Positions 48,442 through 56,932 of a stretch of DNA of 64,000 nucleotides are shown here, one piece after another. A model generated the notes under the pieces. That model saw only the letters and a program-made list of their open reading frames with translations. It did not search any database and had not been told where the DNA came from. The DNA lies in contig JAHBVX010000013.1 in the NCBI GenBank assembly GCA_019637295.1, positions 108,184 through 172,183 on the forward strand, in the 5' to 3' direction. Made by a program: the position numbers and the translations under genes. Every line of letters begins with the position of its first letter. Position 1 is the stretch's first letter. Origin of the DNA: Polyangiaceae bacterium. Its GTDB lineage: Bacteria > Myxococcota_A > Polyangia > Polyangiales > Polyangiaceae.

Positions 48442-49746
48442 TCACTTCCCTACCTTTCGCCACTGCTGAGGCCGCTTGTTGAAGACATTCACGGAGTCGA
48501 TGTCTCCAGAGTATTCTTCGTATTGGGACAGCGCGCTATTGACGATCTCGATCGCTGGCTTCGCCACCGACTCGACCGCGGTGGGGACGATGAACAACGC
48601 GCCCTCGACGTCCTGAGCTTCGTCCCGATGGGAGCCGAACAACAGGCCAATCACGGGGATTTCGCTGAGCAAGGGCAAGCCGCTGATGTCGTGGCGACGG
48701 GTCTGGCTCCGGATCCCGGACAGCACCAAGGACTGACCCAACTTCAGCCGAACCAGCGTATCCAGCTTGGAGATGCTCCGTCCGGGCAGGGGGGTGGACG
48801 CCACTGGCGGCGTCAGATCCGACACGTCCGCCTTGACCTGGACCTCGAGCTCGCCGGACTCCTCGTCGAGCCTCGGCAACACCTCCACCTTGGTGCCGAA
48901 CGGGATGGACGCGATCTGTGAGGTCAACCCGGCTGCGACCTGAAAGTTCTGCTCGCCGCCGCTCTCCCAGGTCGCCTTCGTTCCGTTCACCGTGATGACC
49001 GTGGACTGCTTGAGCACCTTCGCCCAGCCGTGCCGCGACGCGATGTCGAGCGCGGGAAGCGGCTGGTTCACCACCGAAGCCTGCGCGGTGGTCGTGGTGC
49101 CGGCCAAGAAGTCGTAGGTGAACTCGCTCTGCACCACGCCGGCGCCGCCGATTCGCCCCGGCCAGTCCACACCAACGGCGTAGCCCGAGGTCTTGTCGTA
49201 CTGCACGAAGAAGAAGTCCACGCGGATGTTGACCTTGCGGTCACTGGCCGCGCCCTGCCCGACGACCACCAGGGACTCTACCTGCCCCGGATACAGCGAG
49301 GCGATGCGATTGATGCGCGTCGCGTCTGCCTCGCTCGATACTCCGCCTTCGATGAAGAAGCGCGAGCCGACCCGACGTACTCGAACGCCCGGCATCTCCC
49401 CAAGGAGCTGACCGAGCTCGCGGCGGACCGCCTCCGGTGCACGGGCAAAGACGTTGATGACCCACGTAGTCGTGGAGTCGTCCTTGTTGATGAGCAGCAG
49501 CGTCGTGGAGCCGGGTTTGCGTCCAGTGATCACGAACTTGTTGTTGTCCGTGGTCAGCTTGACGTCCGCCACGCCTCGCTCGCCTTCGGAGTAGTTCTTC
49601 ACGCCGACGGCGCTGATCATCTTGTTCTCGCCGACGACGAGGGTCAGCTCGGTTCCGCTCTCCTCCTTCACGTCGTCCTGAGCGAAAGCGGACAGGGGAG
49701 CGCCGGCGCAGAGCGCGGTCAGCAGCAGGACTAGGATACGCTTCAT
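48442..49746 (-). CDS. cpaC: Tad secretin (CpaC/RcpA-like)
   Basis: Outer-membrane pore, 434 residues. Signal peptide KRILVLLLTALCAGAPLSAF, N-terminal pilus and secretin domain (ELTLVVGENKMISAVGVKNY), BON-like domain (RRVGSRFFIEGGVSSEADAT), then the secretin domain (VRVDFFFVQYDKTSGYAVGV, AQDVEGALFIVPTAVESV). Its stop is followed by the FHA-ATPase; ATG 49746 overlaps the cpaB stop. Confidence 0.9.
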   Translation of the reverse strand: MKRILVLLLTALCAGAPLSAFAQDDVKEESGTELTLVVGENKMISAVGVKNYSEGERGVADVKLTTDNNKFVITGRKPGSTTLLLINKDDSTTTWVINVFARAPEAVRRELGQLLGEMPGVRVRRVGSRFFIEGGVSSEADATRINRIASLYPGQVESLVVVGQGAASDRKVNIRVDFFFVQYDKTSGYAVGVDWPGRIGGAGVVQSEFTYDFLAGTTTTAQASVVNQPLPALDIASRHGWAKVLKQSTVITVNGTKATWESGGEQNFQVAAGLTSQIASIPFGTKVEVLPRLDEESGELEVQVKADVSDLTPPVASTPLPGRSISKLDTLVRLKLGQSLVLSGIRSQTRRHDISGLPLLSEIPVIGLLFGSHRDEAQDVEGALFIVPTAVESVAKPAIEIVNSALSQYEEYSGDIDSVNVFNKRPQQWRKVGK

Positions 49747-50534
49747 GGTTGCGGTGCCTCCAGCTTGATGGGAGCTCCCGCCTTGCGGGTGGCTTGTACC
49801 CTCTCGATGATCGTCTTGTCCCCCAAGGCGGACGACGGCATGTTGGGGATGCCCTCGGCGACGAGCTGGTCCTCCGGACCGCGCAACGCGAAGAGCAACC
49901 TGCCCTTCTCGACCGCAAGTGCCAGGAGCTGCGCCTCCTGCAGACTGACGCTCAGCGTCAGCACCATCTCGCGATTGCGGAACTCTTCCTTCTTGTCGGT
50001 CAAGTTCTCGGGTGCGGTCTCGAGCCCTACGGCCAACGTCAGAACGCGCTGCAGCAGGACGATGGAGGTGTACTTGTCGGCCTCGCCGGAGGGCATGTTC
50101 GCGATCACGTCGACGTAGTCGCCCGGCCGAATCATCGCGAAGCTCTTGTCGCCAGACTCGGCGCGCACGGACACCGCGCGACTGCCCGGCTGAATCAGCG
50201 CCGACAGGTCACGCCGCTCGTCCGTGGCGATGGCCAGGTCCGACCACATCAAGGTCTGGTTCGCTTCCACCTTCGTACCCACCCGAAGTCCAACTATCTT
50301 GGACTTTTCTACTGCCTTGACGGCCCGATCTTCGACGTACGCGATCGGGATCTCGCGCACGGCGACGCTCTCGTCATCGATGGCGCTGCCGGGCTCGATG
50401 GCGGCGACGGCCATGAGCACGCGGACGCGCTCGCCGCCGGACGCCTCTTGCTCGAAGCGCCGGAGGTAGAGCGCCAACAACAGCGCGCCGAGGGCGCCGA
50501 CGACTAGCGCGACTATCAGGGCGCGCTTGTTCAC
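49743..50534 (-). CDS. cpaB: CpaB/RcpC-like Tad assembly protein
   Basis: 263 residues, N-terminal membrane anchor (RALIVALVVGALGALLLALY) and SAF domain (VRVLMAVAAIEPGSAIDDES, VGLRVGTKVEANQTLMWSDL) with the RcpC core (MIRPGDYVDVIANM). Periplasmic factor that works with the secretin. Directly upstream of and overlapping cpaC. Confidence 0.88.
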   Translation of the reverse strand: MNKRALIVALVVGALGALLLALYLRRFEQEASGGERVRVLMAVAAIEPGSAIDDESVAVREIPIAYVEDRAVKAVEKSKIVGLRVGTKVEANQTLMWSDLAIATDERRDLSALIQPGSRAVSVRAESGDKSFAMIRPGDYVDVIANMPSGEADKYTSIVLLQRVLTLAVGLETAPENLTDKKEEFRNREMVLTLSVSLQEAQLLALAVEKGRLLFALRGPEDQLVAEGIPNMPSSALGDKTIIERVQATRKAGAPIKLEAPQP

Positions 50535-50574
50535 GGCACCCGCCCTCTGCCGGAGAGAGCCGGGTTGGATTCGG

Positions 50575-51531
50575 TCATTCCGACCGAATTTGTATCACGG
50601 TCACGGCGGCGCGTTCGCCATTTTGAGCCGCCACCACCACCGTATCGACCCCGTCCCGGGTGTAGTGACGGGTCTGCGGCGCCTCCCGCGCGACCTCTGC
50701 GATCGCCTTCCAGCCCTGTTGCGGGAGGGTTTGGTCATACTGCGCGAGCACCGCGGCGGCGGTGGCACGGCTCTCGTAGACCCGAACCGAGTCGGGCTCA
50801 CCTTCGACCTGTGCGGTGAGGAAGCGCCGGGAATTCAGCGGCCTGGGCGCATCGCTCGGATCCGTGCCAGGCGAATCCCCGTCCGCGGCCATCAGCGCGC
50901 TGACCAGGAAGGAGCCATCTGTCCAGGTGGTGATGACCTGAGTCCGACCCGCCTTCGTTCGGCGCGCGTACGCATAGCGCACCAGGCCCACGTCCCCGAG
51001 GTCCCGCGAGTCCGAGAACTTCTTGAGTCCTTCGAACAGGGACTGCTGCTCTTGACCCGGCTTCTGGGCGATGCACGCGACGAACCCTTCGTCATCCGCG
51101 ATCTCGCTCAGGATGCCGAGCTTCTCCCAGCGCGATGGCGCCGGACGCTCCCCCTTCACGGTGGTGGCCAACTCACCCACGACGCTGCCATCGCGACACA
51201 GGCTGGCGTAGCGCTCGAGGACGGCCTGCACGGGCTGCTCCGTGGAAGCGCTCGCGATGTTCATGTACTGTCCGTTCAGGGACAAGCGGGTCGAGCGCGC
51301 GGTGAACTCTTCCATGCTGGCAAGTTGGCGTCCGATGACCAACGCCTGCTCGCTGACGTTGCCGAGCGCGGAGCGCAGGGCCAAGAGCCCGAGCACGCCG
51401 AAGGCAAACGACGCGTAGGCCGCGACCCGCACCGAGCCCCTCAGCTTCTCCATGAACGGAGAGACCATCAACTCTCGGCTGGCGCGCCGGAGCTTGAGGA
51501 AGAAGCCGAGGAAAGAGAGCTTGGGTTGCAT
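50575..51531 (-). CDS. unknown membrane-anchored protein of the Tad operon
   Basis: 318 residues, not recognised. One hydrophobic segment (YASFAFGVLGLLALRSAL, about 39-56) after a basic N-terminus, then a mixed alpha/beta periplasmic domain with repeated Tyr/Arg (VRVYESRATAAAVLAQYDQT, ARRTKAGRTQVITTWTDGS). The position between TadE-like and cpaB genes, with a 1-base overlap of the upstream stop, supports a Tad role, perhaps a locus-specific assembly factor. Confidence 0.6.
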   Translation of the reverse strand: MQPKLSFLGFFLKLRRASRELMVSPFMEKLRGSVRVAAYASFAFGVLGLLALRSALGNVSEQALVIGRQLASMEEFTARSTRLSLNGQYMNIASASTEQPVQAVLERYASLCRDGSVVGELATTVKGERPAPSRWEKLGILSEIADDEGFVACIAQKPGQEQQSLFEGLKKFSDSRDLGDVGLVRYAYARRTKAGRTQVITTWTDGSFLVSALMAADGDSPGTDPSDAPRPLNSRRFLTAQVEGEPDSVRVYESRATAAAVLAQYDQTLPQQGWKAIAEVAREAPQTRHYTRDGVDTVVVAAQNGERAAVTVIQIRSE

Positions 51532-52043
51532 CAGAAGAACTTCGACTTGAAGGCGCCGAGCGCCTCTTTGACCAGGTCGGCCCCGAGCTTGAGGAGGCCT
51601 CCCTCTTTGGGCTCTTCGTTACAGCCGATGTACATCTTGCCTTCCATCGTCTGCTGCTTCAGCGCCGGGATCAGGCCCGCTTTGACGGTGCCGCTGACCT
51701 TGTGCGCGTAGTAACCCTTGTCCGCCGGGATCTTGCCGGAGGTGTTGACGTACTCGTCCGCGGAGCCCGGGTTCACCGGGTCCGAGCTGCTCTGCCCAGC
51801 CTGGTTACCCAGGTCCTGCATGAAGCCGCTGCCCCCTCCGGTAGTGGACGCGCCCTTGCAGTAGTTCAGCACTACCGGCCAAGCCTCGGCGCGCGCTTGC
51901 TCCATCACGGCGACCTTCCGCTGATGGACGTCGAACGCGTACCACATGCACGCCAGCACCACGACCATGGTGCTGGCGATGACCGTCGACTCCGCGAAGG
52001 CAGCACCTCTCTGTTGGCGACGGCGGCGAAGCGAGCGGGCCAT
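51531..52043 (-). CDS. TadE-like pseudopilin
   Basis: 170 residues. N-terminus RRRRQQRGAAFAESTVIAST followed by a hydrophobic stretch (VVVLACMWYAF) is the TadE-type N-terminal helix; the G-A bond is a likely prepilin-peptidase site. The soluble domain contains few Cys. ATG 52043 shares bases with the upstream TGA (TGATG). The frame continues upstream inside the TadG-like gene, so longer starts are rejected. Confidence 0.75.
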   Translation of the reverse strand: MARSLRRRRQQRGAAFAESTVIASTMVVVLACMWYAFDVHQRKVAVMEQARAEAWPVVLNYCKGASTTGGGSGFMQDLGNQAGQSSSDPVNPGSADEYVNTSGKIPADKGYYAHKVSGTVKAGLIPALKQQTMEGKMYIGCNEEPKEGGLLKLGADLVKEALGAFKSKFF

Positions 52044-53572
52044 CAGTGGATCATCTCCGGCGTCTGGAGGAACTGGCTGATCTTGCTGTTGACCCACTTG
52101 TCCCCCAGGCCGCCAAGGCCCTTGACCAGGTCTCCGAGCACGCTGCCCAGCTTGTCTTTGGCGACCTTGCCGAACAGGAAACCGAGGGGCGAGTCGTCGT
52201 TGTCCACCAGGACCTTCTCGAGGGCCTTGCCCACCCCGAGCTTGTCCATGATTCCCCAAGAGGCGAAGCCCGCACCGAGTTCGGGGAGCTTGGGGGCCAG
52301 GCGCCGGAGGCGTGCCGTCCACATGCGCTCCCACATGGTGTCGTCGTTGTCGATCTTGCCGGAACGATCCCAGAAGAACTCCGACTGGGACACCCGGTAC
52401 TTGCCCCACGAGGTCAGGGGCGGCTTCACGCCACCCTTGGTGGCGATGGCCATGCCCTTGTCCATGCTCCTCGGCCACTCTTCCTTGCCGATGGTGATGC
52501 CGTAGACCTGGAAGTGCCCACCGCCGAGCTTGGCGCCGTCGATCAACTCCTTGTGGGAGATGTAGTCGAAGACCTTGCCGCCAAAGCTCGCGGCCTTCTG
52601 CGCGTTGCCGGTGAACACCGGGCTCGAGGTCGTGTTTTCCTTGCTCTGTTTGAGCGAGTCGTTCGCCTGCTTCTCGGCGTCGTCGATGCACTTCTGCTTG
52701 TCGAACTCGTCCCCTTGGCTCTTCGCCGTCTCGTTGCACTGCTGCTTGATCTTGTCGAGCAGCTCCTCCGCCGTGGGTAGCAAGTCGGCCGCTTGATTGA
52801 AGCCACCTCCCCCCAGGTCCCCGCAGAAGTAGCCAGAGAACGCGCTGGTGACCATGCCGCCAAAGGCCTTCACGCCCTGAGCCACGAAGTTGGGCAGGAA
52901 GCCGAAGACCTCCCCGATGTTCTCGCCCGCCTTCTTGCACAAGTCCTTGTAGTCCCCGTACTTGACCGGCAAGCCCAGCTTGCCCGGGGGTACGTAGGGC
53001 AGCATGGACGGGCTGACGATGAAGCTGTTGTCCGCCAGCGGTTTGTACTTGTCGCCCACGCCGCGACTCTTGACCAGAGCGACCCAGGGGGTGCCGATGG
53101 CAATGCCTGTCTGAGCAGTGGACAGCGCGAACAGCGCCGGCTTCATGAACACGTTCTCGTAGGTGGGGATCGCCGTGCGCAGCACGCCCATCAGCCAGCC
53201 ACCCACGGGCGCGTAGGCGCACGCCAAGAAGGCGGTCCCCAGCGAAGCCGCGCAGATACCCGTGGCCAGGGGGGTCGCGATGTTGTTGAGCAGATCGATG
53301 ACCTTCATGGCCACCAGCACCGTCACGAGCGCCGCCATGATCAGGTTCAACAGGACGATGATGTTCATCCCCTTGGCGTGGATGGCGGCAGCCGTGAACG
53401 CCACGGCGTCCGCGCCATCCTGCACGCGTTGCCGGTAGATGATCGCCTCACCGGTACCGATGATGTAGAAGATGCCCGCCCCCATCACGATGGCCATGAA
53501 CACCCCGACCACCATGATCGCTCCGCGCTGATCGTCGCGTAGGGATCGGAGGTCGTTCGGCTTCTCGGTCAT
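52043..53572 (-). CDS. TadG-like large minor pilin
   Basis: 509 residues. N-terminal DDQRGAIMVVGVFMAIVMGA is the TadG/TadE-type helix after an R-G cleavage site, then RQRVQDGADAVAFTAAAIHA, the usual TadG sequence. Two further hydrophobic stretches (NIIVLLNLIMAALVTVLVAM; ICAASLGTAFLACAYAPVGG) are unusual and suggest partial membrane retention. The C-terminal 300 residues are soluble, acidic and helical, longer than in small TadE proteins. Probably a tip or surface subunit. Confidence 0.75.
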   Translation of the reverse strand: MTEKPNDLRSLRDDQRGAIMVVGVFMAIVMGAGIFYIIGTGEAIIYRQRVQDGADAVAFTAAAIHAKGMNIIVLLNLIMAALVTVLVAMKVIDLLNNIATPLATGICAASLGTAFLACAYAPVGGWLMGVLRTAIPTYENVFMKPALFALSTAQTGIAIGTPWVALVKSRGVGDKYKPLADNSFIVSPSMLPYVPPGKLGLPVKYGDYKDLCKKAGENIGEVFGFLPNFVAQGVKAFGGMVTSAFSGYFCGDLGGGGFNQAADLLPTAEELLDKIKQQCNETAKSQGDEFDKQKCIDDAEKQANDSLKQSKENTTSSPVFTGNAQKAASFGGKVFDYISHKELIDGAKLGGGHFQVYGITIGKEEWPRSMDKGMAIATKGGVKPPLTSWGKYRVSQSEFFWDRSGKIDNDDTMWERMWTARLRRLAPKLPELGAGFASWGIMDKLGVGKALEKVLVDNDDSPLGFLFGKVAKDKLGSVLGDLVKGLGGLGDKWVNSKISQFLQTPEMIH

Positions 53573-53582
53573 CAGTAGCCTC

Positions 53583-54125
53583 TCAAGGGTAGGTGTAGTC
53601 GGCTCCGTGAATGGCGAAGGACGCCTTGGCCTTCAGCATGCGGAAGCCGGAGAATCCGCACACGACGTACTGGGCAACGGGCAACCCGCAGCGGTAGGGC
53701 ACCTCGACGTCCACGGTGGCGACCTGCCAGCGGGCGAAGCTCTGCTTGGCGTTGCCCTGCTTGTCGCCGATCTTGATCTGAGCGGCTGGCGTCATCAGGC
53801 TCCCGTTGGCGACGAGCCCGAGCATCACGGCCTTCTCGATGTCGTCCTTGCGCTCACCGGTGACCTCGTACATGCCGGCCTTGTTGTAGTTGGCCGGGTC
53901 GTCCGGGAGCACCACCCCAGCGGCACGTGCGCCGAGGTAGGCCGAGTGCTTGACGACGAGCTTGGCGGAGTAGAGCCCCGCCGACTGCAAGATGCACCAG
54001 AAGCAGAAGAAGATGGGCAAGAACGCGATGATGAACTCGACCATGACAGCGCCGCGCTGGTCGTCCTTCAACGCAGGCTTTCGTCGGGAGTCTTTGCGGG
54101 TGACCTTCTTCACGATCCGCACCAT
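53583..54125 (-). CDS. TadE-like minor pilin
   Basis: 180 residues, with the N-terminal DDQRGAVMVEFIIAFLPIFF helix that defines TadE proteins (cleavage between G and A). A soluble C-terminal domain follows with a Cys pair (YRCGLPVAQYVVCGF). ATG 54125 has an AGAAGG site a few bases upstream; a TTG at 54143 that overlaps the cpaA stop is the alternative. Confidence 0.8.
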   Translation of the reverse strand: MVRIVKKVTRKDSRRKPALKDDQRGAVMVEFIIAFLPIFFCFWCILQSAGLYSAKLVVKHSAYLGARAAGVVLPDDPANYNKAGMYEVTGERKDDIEKAVMLGLVANGSLMTPAAQIKIGDKQGNAKQSFARWQVATVDVEVPYRCGLPVAQYVVCGFSGFRMLKAKASFAIHGADYTYP

Positions 54126-54139
54126 CAACCTTCTTGTGC

Positions 54140-54685
54140 TCAACCTCTCCAGCGAATGAAAATCACGACTGCCGTCGCGATGAATACCGGCGGCCCGAAG
54201 CGGAGCTCCGTGAGCATTTCCCTTGGGACTTCTCTTCTCTTCTCCTTCGGCACGAACAGATTCCGAACCAAGAGGAGAGAGTTACCGAGGGTGCGCAGGA
54301 GCTTGCCTTGCCAGGCCATGCGAATCGGAGCGATCGCTGCAGCGACGATGTAGGAGTAGAGTTGTGCCTCCATTCCGACCAACGGCCTGAGCACGGCTCC
54401 GAGCGCTACTAGTAGTTTGACGTCACCTCCTCCGATTGCGTTCCCTCGATACAGGATCAAGGGGACGATGCCACAGACGGCTGCTCCCAAGAGCGACAGT
54501 CCGAGTCCTTCTCCCGCTGCGGCCCAGCCGGCTCCGAGGAGTCCGAACACGCCGTGAGCGACAGGCCCCAGGGCAAGAGTGCCCAGTGTCAACCAGTTTG
54601 GGATTTCTCCCGTACGCCAGTCGAACACCGCGGCGAGCGCAGCAACCAAGACCGCAGCGAGAAACAGATAGCTTTCGCCGTACAT
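54140..54685 (-). CDS. cpaA: CpaA/TadV prepilin peptidase
   Basis: 181 residues, inner-membrane aspartic peptidase of family A24. The catalytic Asps are in DWRTGEIPNW (about residue 22) and YRGNAIGGGDVKLL (about 87). Membrane helices fill the rest. It cleaves the Flp and TadE-type precursors of this locus. A basic C-terminal loop (RNLFVPKEKRREVPREM) precedes the last helix. Confidence 0.9.
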   Translation of the reverse strand: MYGESYLFLAAVLVAALAAVFDWRTGEIPNWLTLGTLALGPVAHGVFGLLGAGWAAAGEGLGLSLLGAAVCGIVPLILYRGNAIGGGDVKLLVALGAVLRPLVGMEAQLYSYIVAAAIAPIRMAWQGKLLRTLGNSLLLVRNLFVPKEKRREVPREMLTELRFGPPVFIATAVVIFIRWRG

Positions 54686-54721
54686 CCCGGTTGCTGCAGC
54701 GCTCTGCCTCGGGGCTCGGAC

Positions 54722-54895
54722 TCAGATCTGGCCGACCTCGTTCGACTTCTGTTCGACCTTCTTGCTGACCGACTTCTCGAACGTGCGGAATGCCGCGATC
54801 GCGATGAGCGCGATGACGGCCACCAAGATGATGTACTCCACCATGTTGGCGCCACGCTTGTCCTCGATCAACGTACGGATCTTCTGCTTGATCAT
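54722..54895 (-). CDS. flp: Flp/Fap type IVb pilin
   Basis: 57-residue pilin read directly from the sequence. A basic prepeptide MIKQKIRTLIEDKRG is followed by ANMVEYIILVAVIALIAIAA; cleavage after Gly15 and the Glu at mature position 5 are the Flp signature. A short charged tail (KSVSKKVEQKSNEVGQI) follows. GGAAGAAGGAAG precedes ATG 54895. The pilus backbone, produced in bulk, is the probable role. Confidence 0.92.
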   Translation of the reverse strand: MIKQKIRTLIEDKRGANMVEYIILVAVIALIAIAAFRTFEKSVSKKVEQKSNEVGQI

Positions 54896-54942
54896 GGCTG
54901 CTTCCTTCTTCCTTGAACTGAGGTTCTTGCCGCCCCGTTTGC

Positions 54943-55158
54943 CTACGGGAACGGCGCCAGCAAAATTCCTTGACTACGCTCGTAGTTGGCCACGAGCTTT
55001 GGGCCGAGGCCCATGATGGCTGCGGAGATGGCTATGCTGCACACGCCCAGCAGCACCACGTACTCCGTCATGACCGCGCCGCGGGAGTCCAGGCAAAGGC
55101 CCCTGACCCGACGCTTCGCCGCGGGGAGGAGTCTGCTGGTGGCTACGCTGGCGAGCAT
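54943..55158 (-). CDS. second Flp-like type IVb pilin
   Basis: 71 residues. Longer prepeptide than the first pilin (26 residues to DSRG), then AVMTEYVVLLGVCSIAISAA with the +5 Glu and a hydrophobic helix, then GLGPKLVANYERSQGILLAP. Flp-like but divergent from the 54722 pilin. It is the first gene of the Tad operon; ATG 55158 is the only suitable start. Confidence 0.8.
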   Translation of the reverse strand: MLASVATSRLLPAAKRRVRGLCLDSRGAVMTEYVVLLGVCSIAISAAIMGLGPKLVANYERSQGILLAPFP

Positions 55159-55197
55159 GACGACTGCCTAGAAGATAGCGCCGCGATCCATGCACGG

Positions 55198-55218
55198 TCC
55201 AGCGGAAAAACCGCTGGA
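55198..55218. promoter_or_regulatory. perfect inverted repeat upstream of the Tad operon
   Basis: TCCAGCGG-aaaaa-CCGCTGGA, an 8-bp perfect stem with a 5-base loop, 40 bp upstream of the first pilin start. It may be an operator or the end of the upstream lipoprotein transcript. An 8-G tract lies nearby at 55254-55261. Confidence 0.4.
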
Positions 55219-55286
55219 TTCGTTCTTCGGACCGCGCCGGAAAATTCTCGTGAGGGGGGGGCGATTCTTGGCGTCGCGGGGTAAAA

Positions 55287-55949
55287 TTACAGTGGCCTTG
55301 GCCCAGTCGGTTTCGCCTTGGCTCGGTAGCGGATGACCTTGCGCTCGACCTTGAACTTCTGATCGAAGACCAACACTTCGTCCCGGTCCTTGACCTCGAA
55401 GGACGCGATGGGGTTTTGCGGTCTGAGATCTTTGGCAGCGGGGTCGTCGGTAGAGAGCTTGAGTTGCACCAGCTGATTGGGAGGGACAGTGAGCATCACA
55501 TGCGCGGCACCCGACTCGTCCGTGCGCGCTACCTCCCGCCCCAGATGCATCACGGGCAGGTCCTTGCCGTTGTCGGCTCGCACCGCAACGACGACCTTGC
55601 GCAGGCTTGGAGGACAGTCCGCCCGATACTCCGGGCGCGCCGACTCCGCGAGCCGGCGCAACGCGACGGCGATGGCCTTCGGTGGGGAGGTGAAGCCGTC
55701 AGGACACTTCACCATCAGCTCGTAGATCTGTCCCTCGGCGCCCGTGAGCTTGAAGTCGACCGTGCCCGCGTCGTTCGTGACGCCGACCTCCTTGCCCTTG
55801 TAGGTGACCCGCGCGCCTTTCATGGGCATGGTCGGATCGCCGAACACGCGGATGCGCACCTCGAAGGAGGGCGGGGGCGGGGGCTCGAGCCACTTGCAGC
55901 CAACCAGCGACAGCGACGACACGGCTAGCAGACACACGGCGCGCAACAT
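55287..55949 (-). CDS. lipoprotein with beta-rich carboxypeptidase-regulatory-like domain
   Basis: 220 residues. Signal LRAVCLLAVSSLSLVGC with the lipobox Cys near residue 18, a PPPPPS linker, then a beta-sandwich pattern (VRIRVFGDPTMPMKGARVTY, KEVGVTNDAGTVDFKLTGAE; later GREVARTDESGAAHVMLTV) like two Ig- or regulatory-type repeats. It stands just upstream of the Tad operon in the same direction, 128 bp away. Envelope protein of unknown role; could be a Tad accessory factor. Confidence 0.7.
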   Translation of the reverse strand: MLRAVCLLAVSSLSLVGCKWLEPPPPPSFEVRIRVFGDPTMPMKGARVTYKGKEVGVTNDAGTVDFKLTGAEGQIYELMVKCPDGFTSPPKAIAVALRRLAESARPEYRADCPPSLRKVVVAVRADNGKDLPVMHLGREVARTDESGAAHVMLTVPPNQLVQLKLSTDDPAAKDLRPQNPIASFEVKDRDEVLVFDQKFKVERKVIRYRAKAKPTGPRPL

Positions 55950-55985
55950 GACCTTCAGCCTAGCACGGGTCAGCGCTCGGCGTGC

Positions 55986-56876
55986 TCACGGCGCTTCAGT
56001 GACCGTGTAGTCCGGCCAACGCGGGTCCCCCTCGAGGAGCCATCTCAACTCGGCGCGCACAGCCTTGGCGACCTTGCCGTCATAGGTGTGACCGATGTTG
56101 CCGCCGAATGCAGCGCGCGCCGGGAGCCCGTGGCCGTTCAGCAGGCGGGCCGTCCTCGAGGCCGCGGACCCACAGGCGTGTTGACCACACGCGAGCAGCA
56201 CGCGTCCTCGACGATCGGCCAGAGCCTTGGCCTGTCCCGCTCCCCAGGTCTCGTATCCACCTTCGACCAGTACGACGCGGGAGAAGCGCTCGGGGCTCCG
56301 CATCACCATCACCCGCCCGAGGATGGCGCCAAGGGAGAAGCCGACGAACACCACACCACCGTCGGCGACGTAGTCGGCAAAGCGCGCACGTAGAGCGGTC
56401 AACCCCGCGTCGATCTCCTTGCTCGTCGTCTCCAGTGCGCCGTAGGTGTAGCGATCCTCGGACCGCGGGGCGTCATCACGCGGAATCCCGCGGGGGCACA
56501 GGATGAACGGATGCGTCTCGAAGGCCTCACGCCAGACTTCGCACTGCCACTCGGGTCGATCGTAGTTGCCGTGGAGCGCCACGACGATGGGCCTCCTCTC
56601 TCGCGCTCCGTAGGGCACGGCGACGACGGCGTCACGAAATCCCTCCACGACGAGTGGCTCGAGCATGCGCGAGGTGACGAGCGGCGTGAGCTCGGGCGCA
56701 GCGTCGGCTTCGGCTTCGGCCTCAGGGGGCTGCGTGGCGGAAGCGACGGGCAGCGTCGACGCGGAGTGCCCCGGAGCTCCCGTGTCCCGCACGAGGGGAG
56801 CTCGTGACGAACGACAGCCCGCGAGCGCCAAGAGCGCCAGCGACACGGCTAGGGCGGGGGCGGCGCCGGGGTTCAT
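55986..56876 (-). CDS. alpha/beta-hydrolase lipoprotein
   Basis: 296 residues, exported esterase-like enzyme. Signal with lipobox (VSLALLALAGC, about residue 19), a Ser/Pro/Glu-rich linker, then a hydrolase fold: oxyanion loop VALHGNYDRPEWQC, nucleophile elbow VFVGFSLGAILGR and the terminal His in GGNIGHTYDG. A paralogue lies at 60502-61272 with the same DRPEWQC loop but without the Ser and His. ATG 56876 starts the signal peptide. Substrate unknown. Confidence 0.82.
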   Translation of the reverse strand: MNPGAAPALAVSLALLALAGCRSSRAPLVRDTGAPGHSASTLPVASATQPPEAEAEADAAPELTPLVTSRMLEPLVVEGFRDAVVAVPYGARERRPIVVALHGNYDRPEWQCEVWREAFETHPFILCPRGIPRDDAPRSEDRYTYGALETTSKEIDAGLTALRARFADYVADGGVVFVGFSLGAILGRVMVMRSPERFSRVVLVEGGYETWGAGQAKALADRRGRVLLACGQHACGSAASRTARLLNGHGLPARAAFGGNIGHTYDGKVAKAVRAELRWLLEGDPRWPDYTVTEAP

Positions 56877-56932
56877 GCCAGATGAGCGGAGCGAATTCTG
56901 ACGGAGTGAGCAAGGGTGTAGCATGGCGCGCG

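Noticed and set aside
55172..55196. Sigma70-like TGGACC-N18-TATCTT on the minus strand before the second pilin
   Set aside because: It would place the start site about 7 bp from the ATG, leaving no room for a ribosome-binding site; evidence too weak.
55159..55286. Sigma54-type promoter upstream of the Tad pilin
   Set aside because: CTGGACCGTGCATGG resembles the consensus at the first element, but no GC occurs at the required distance, so it was not called.
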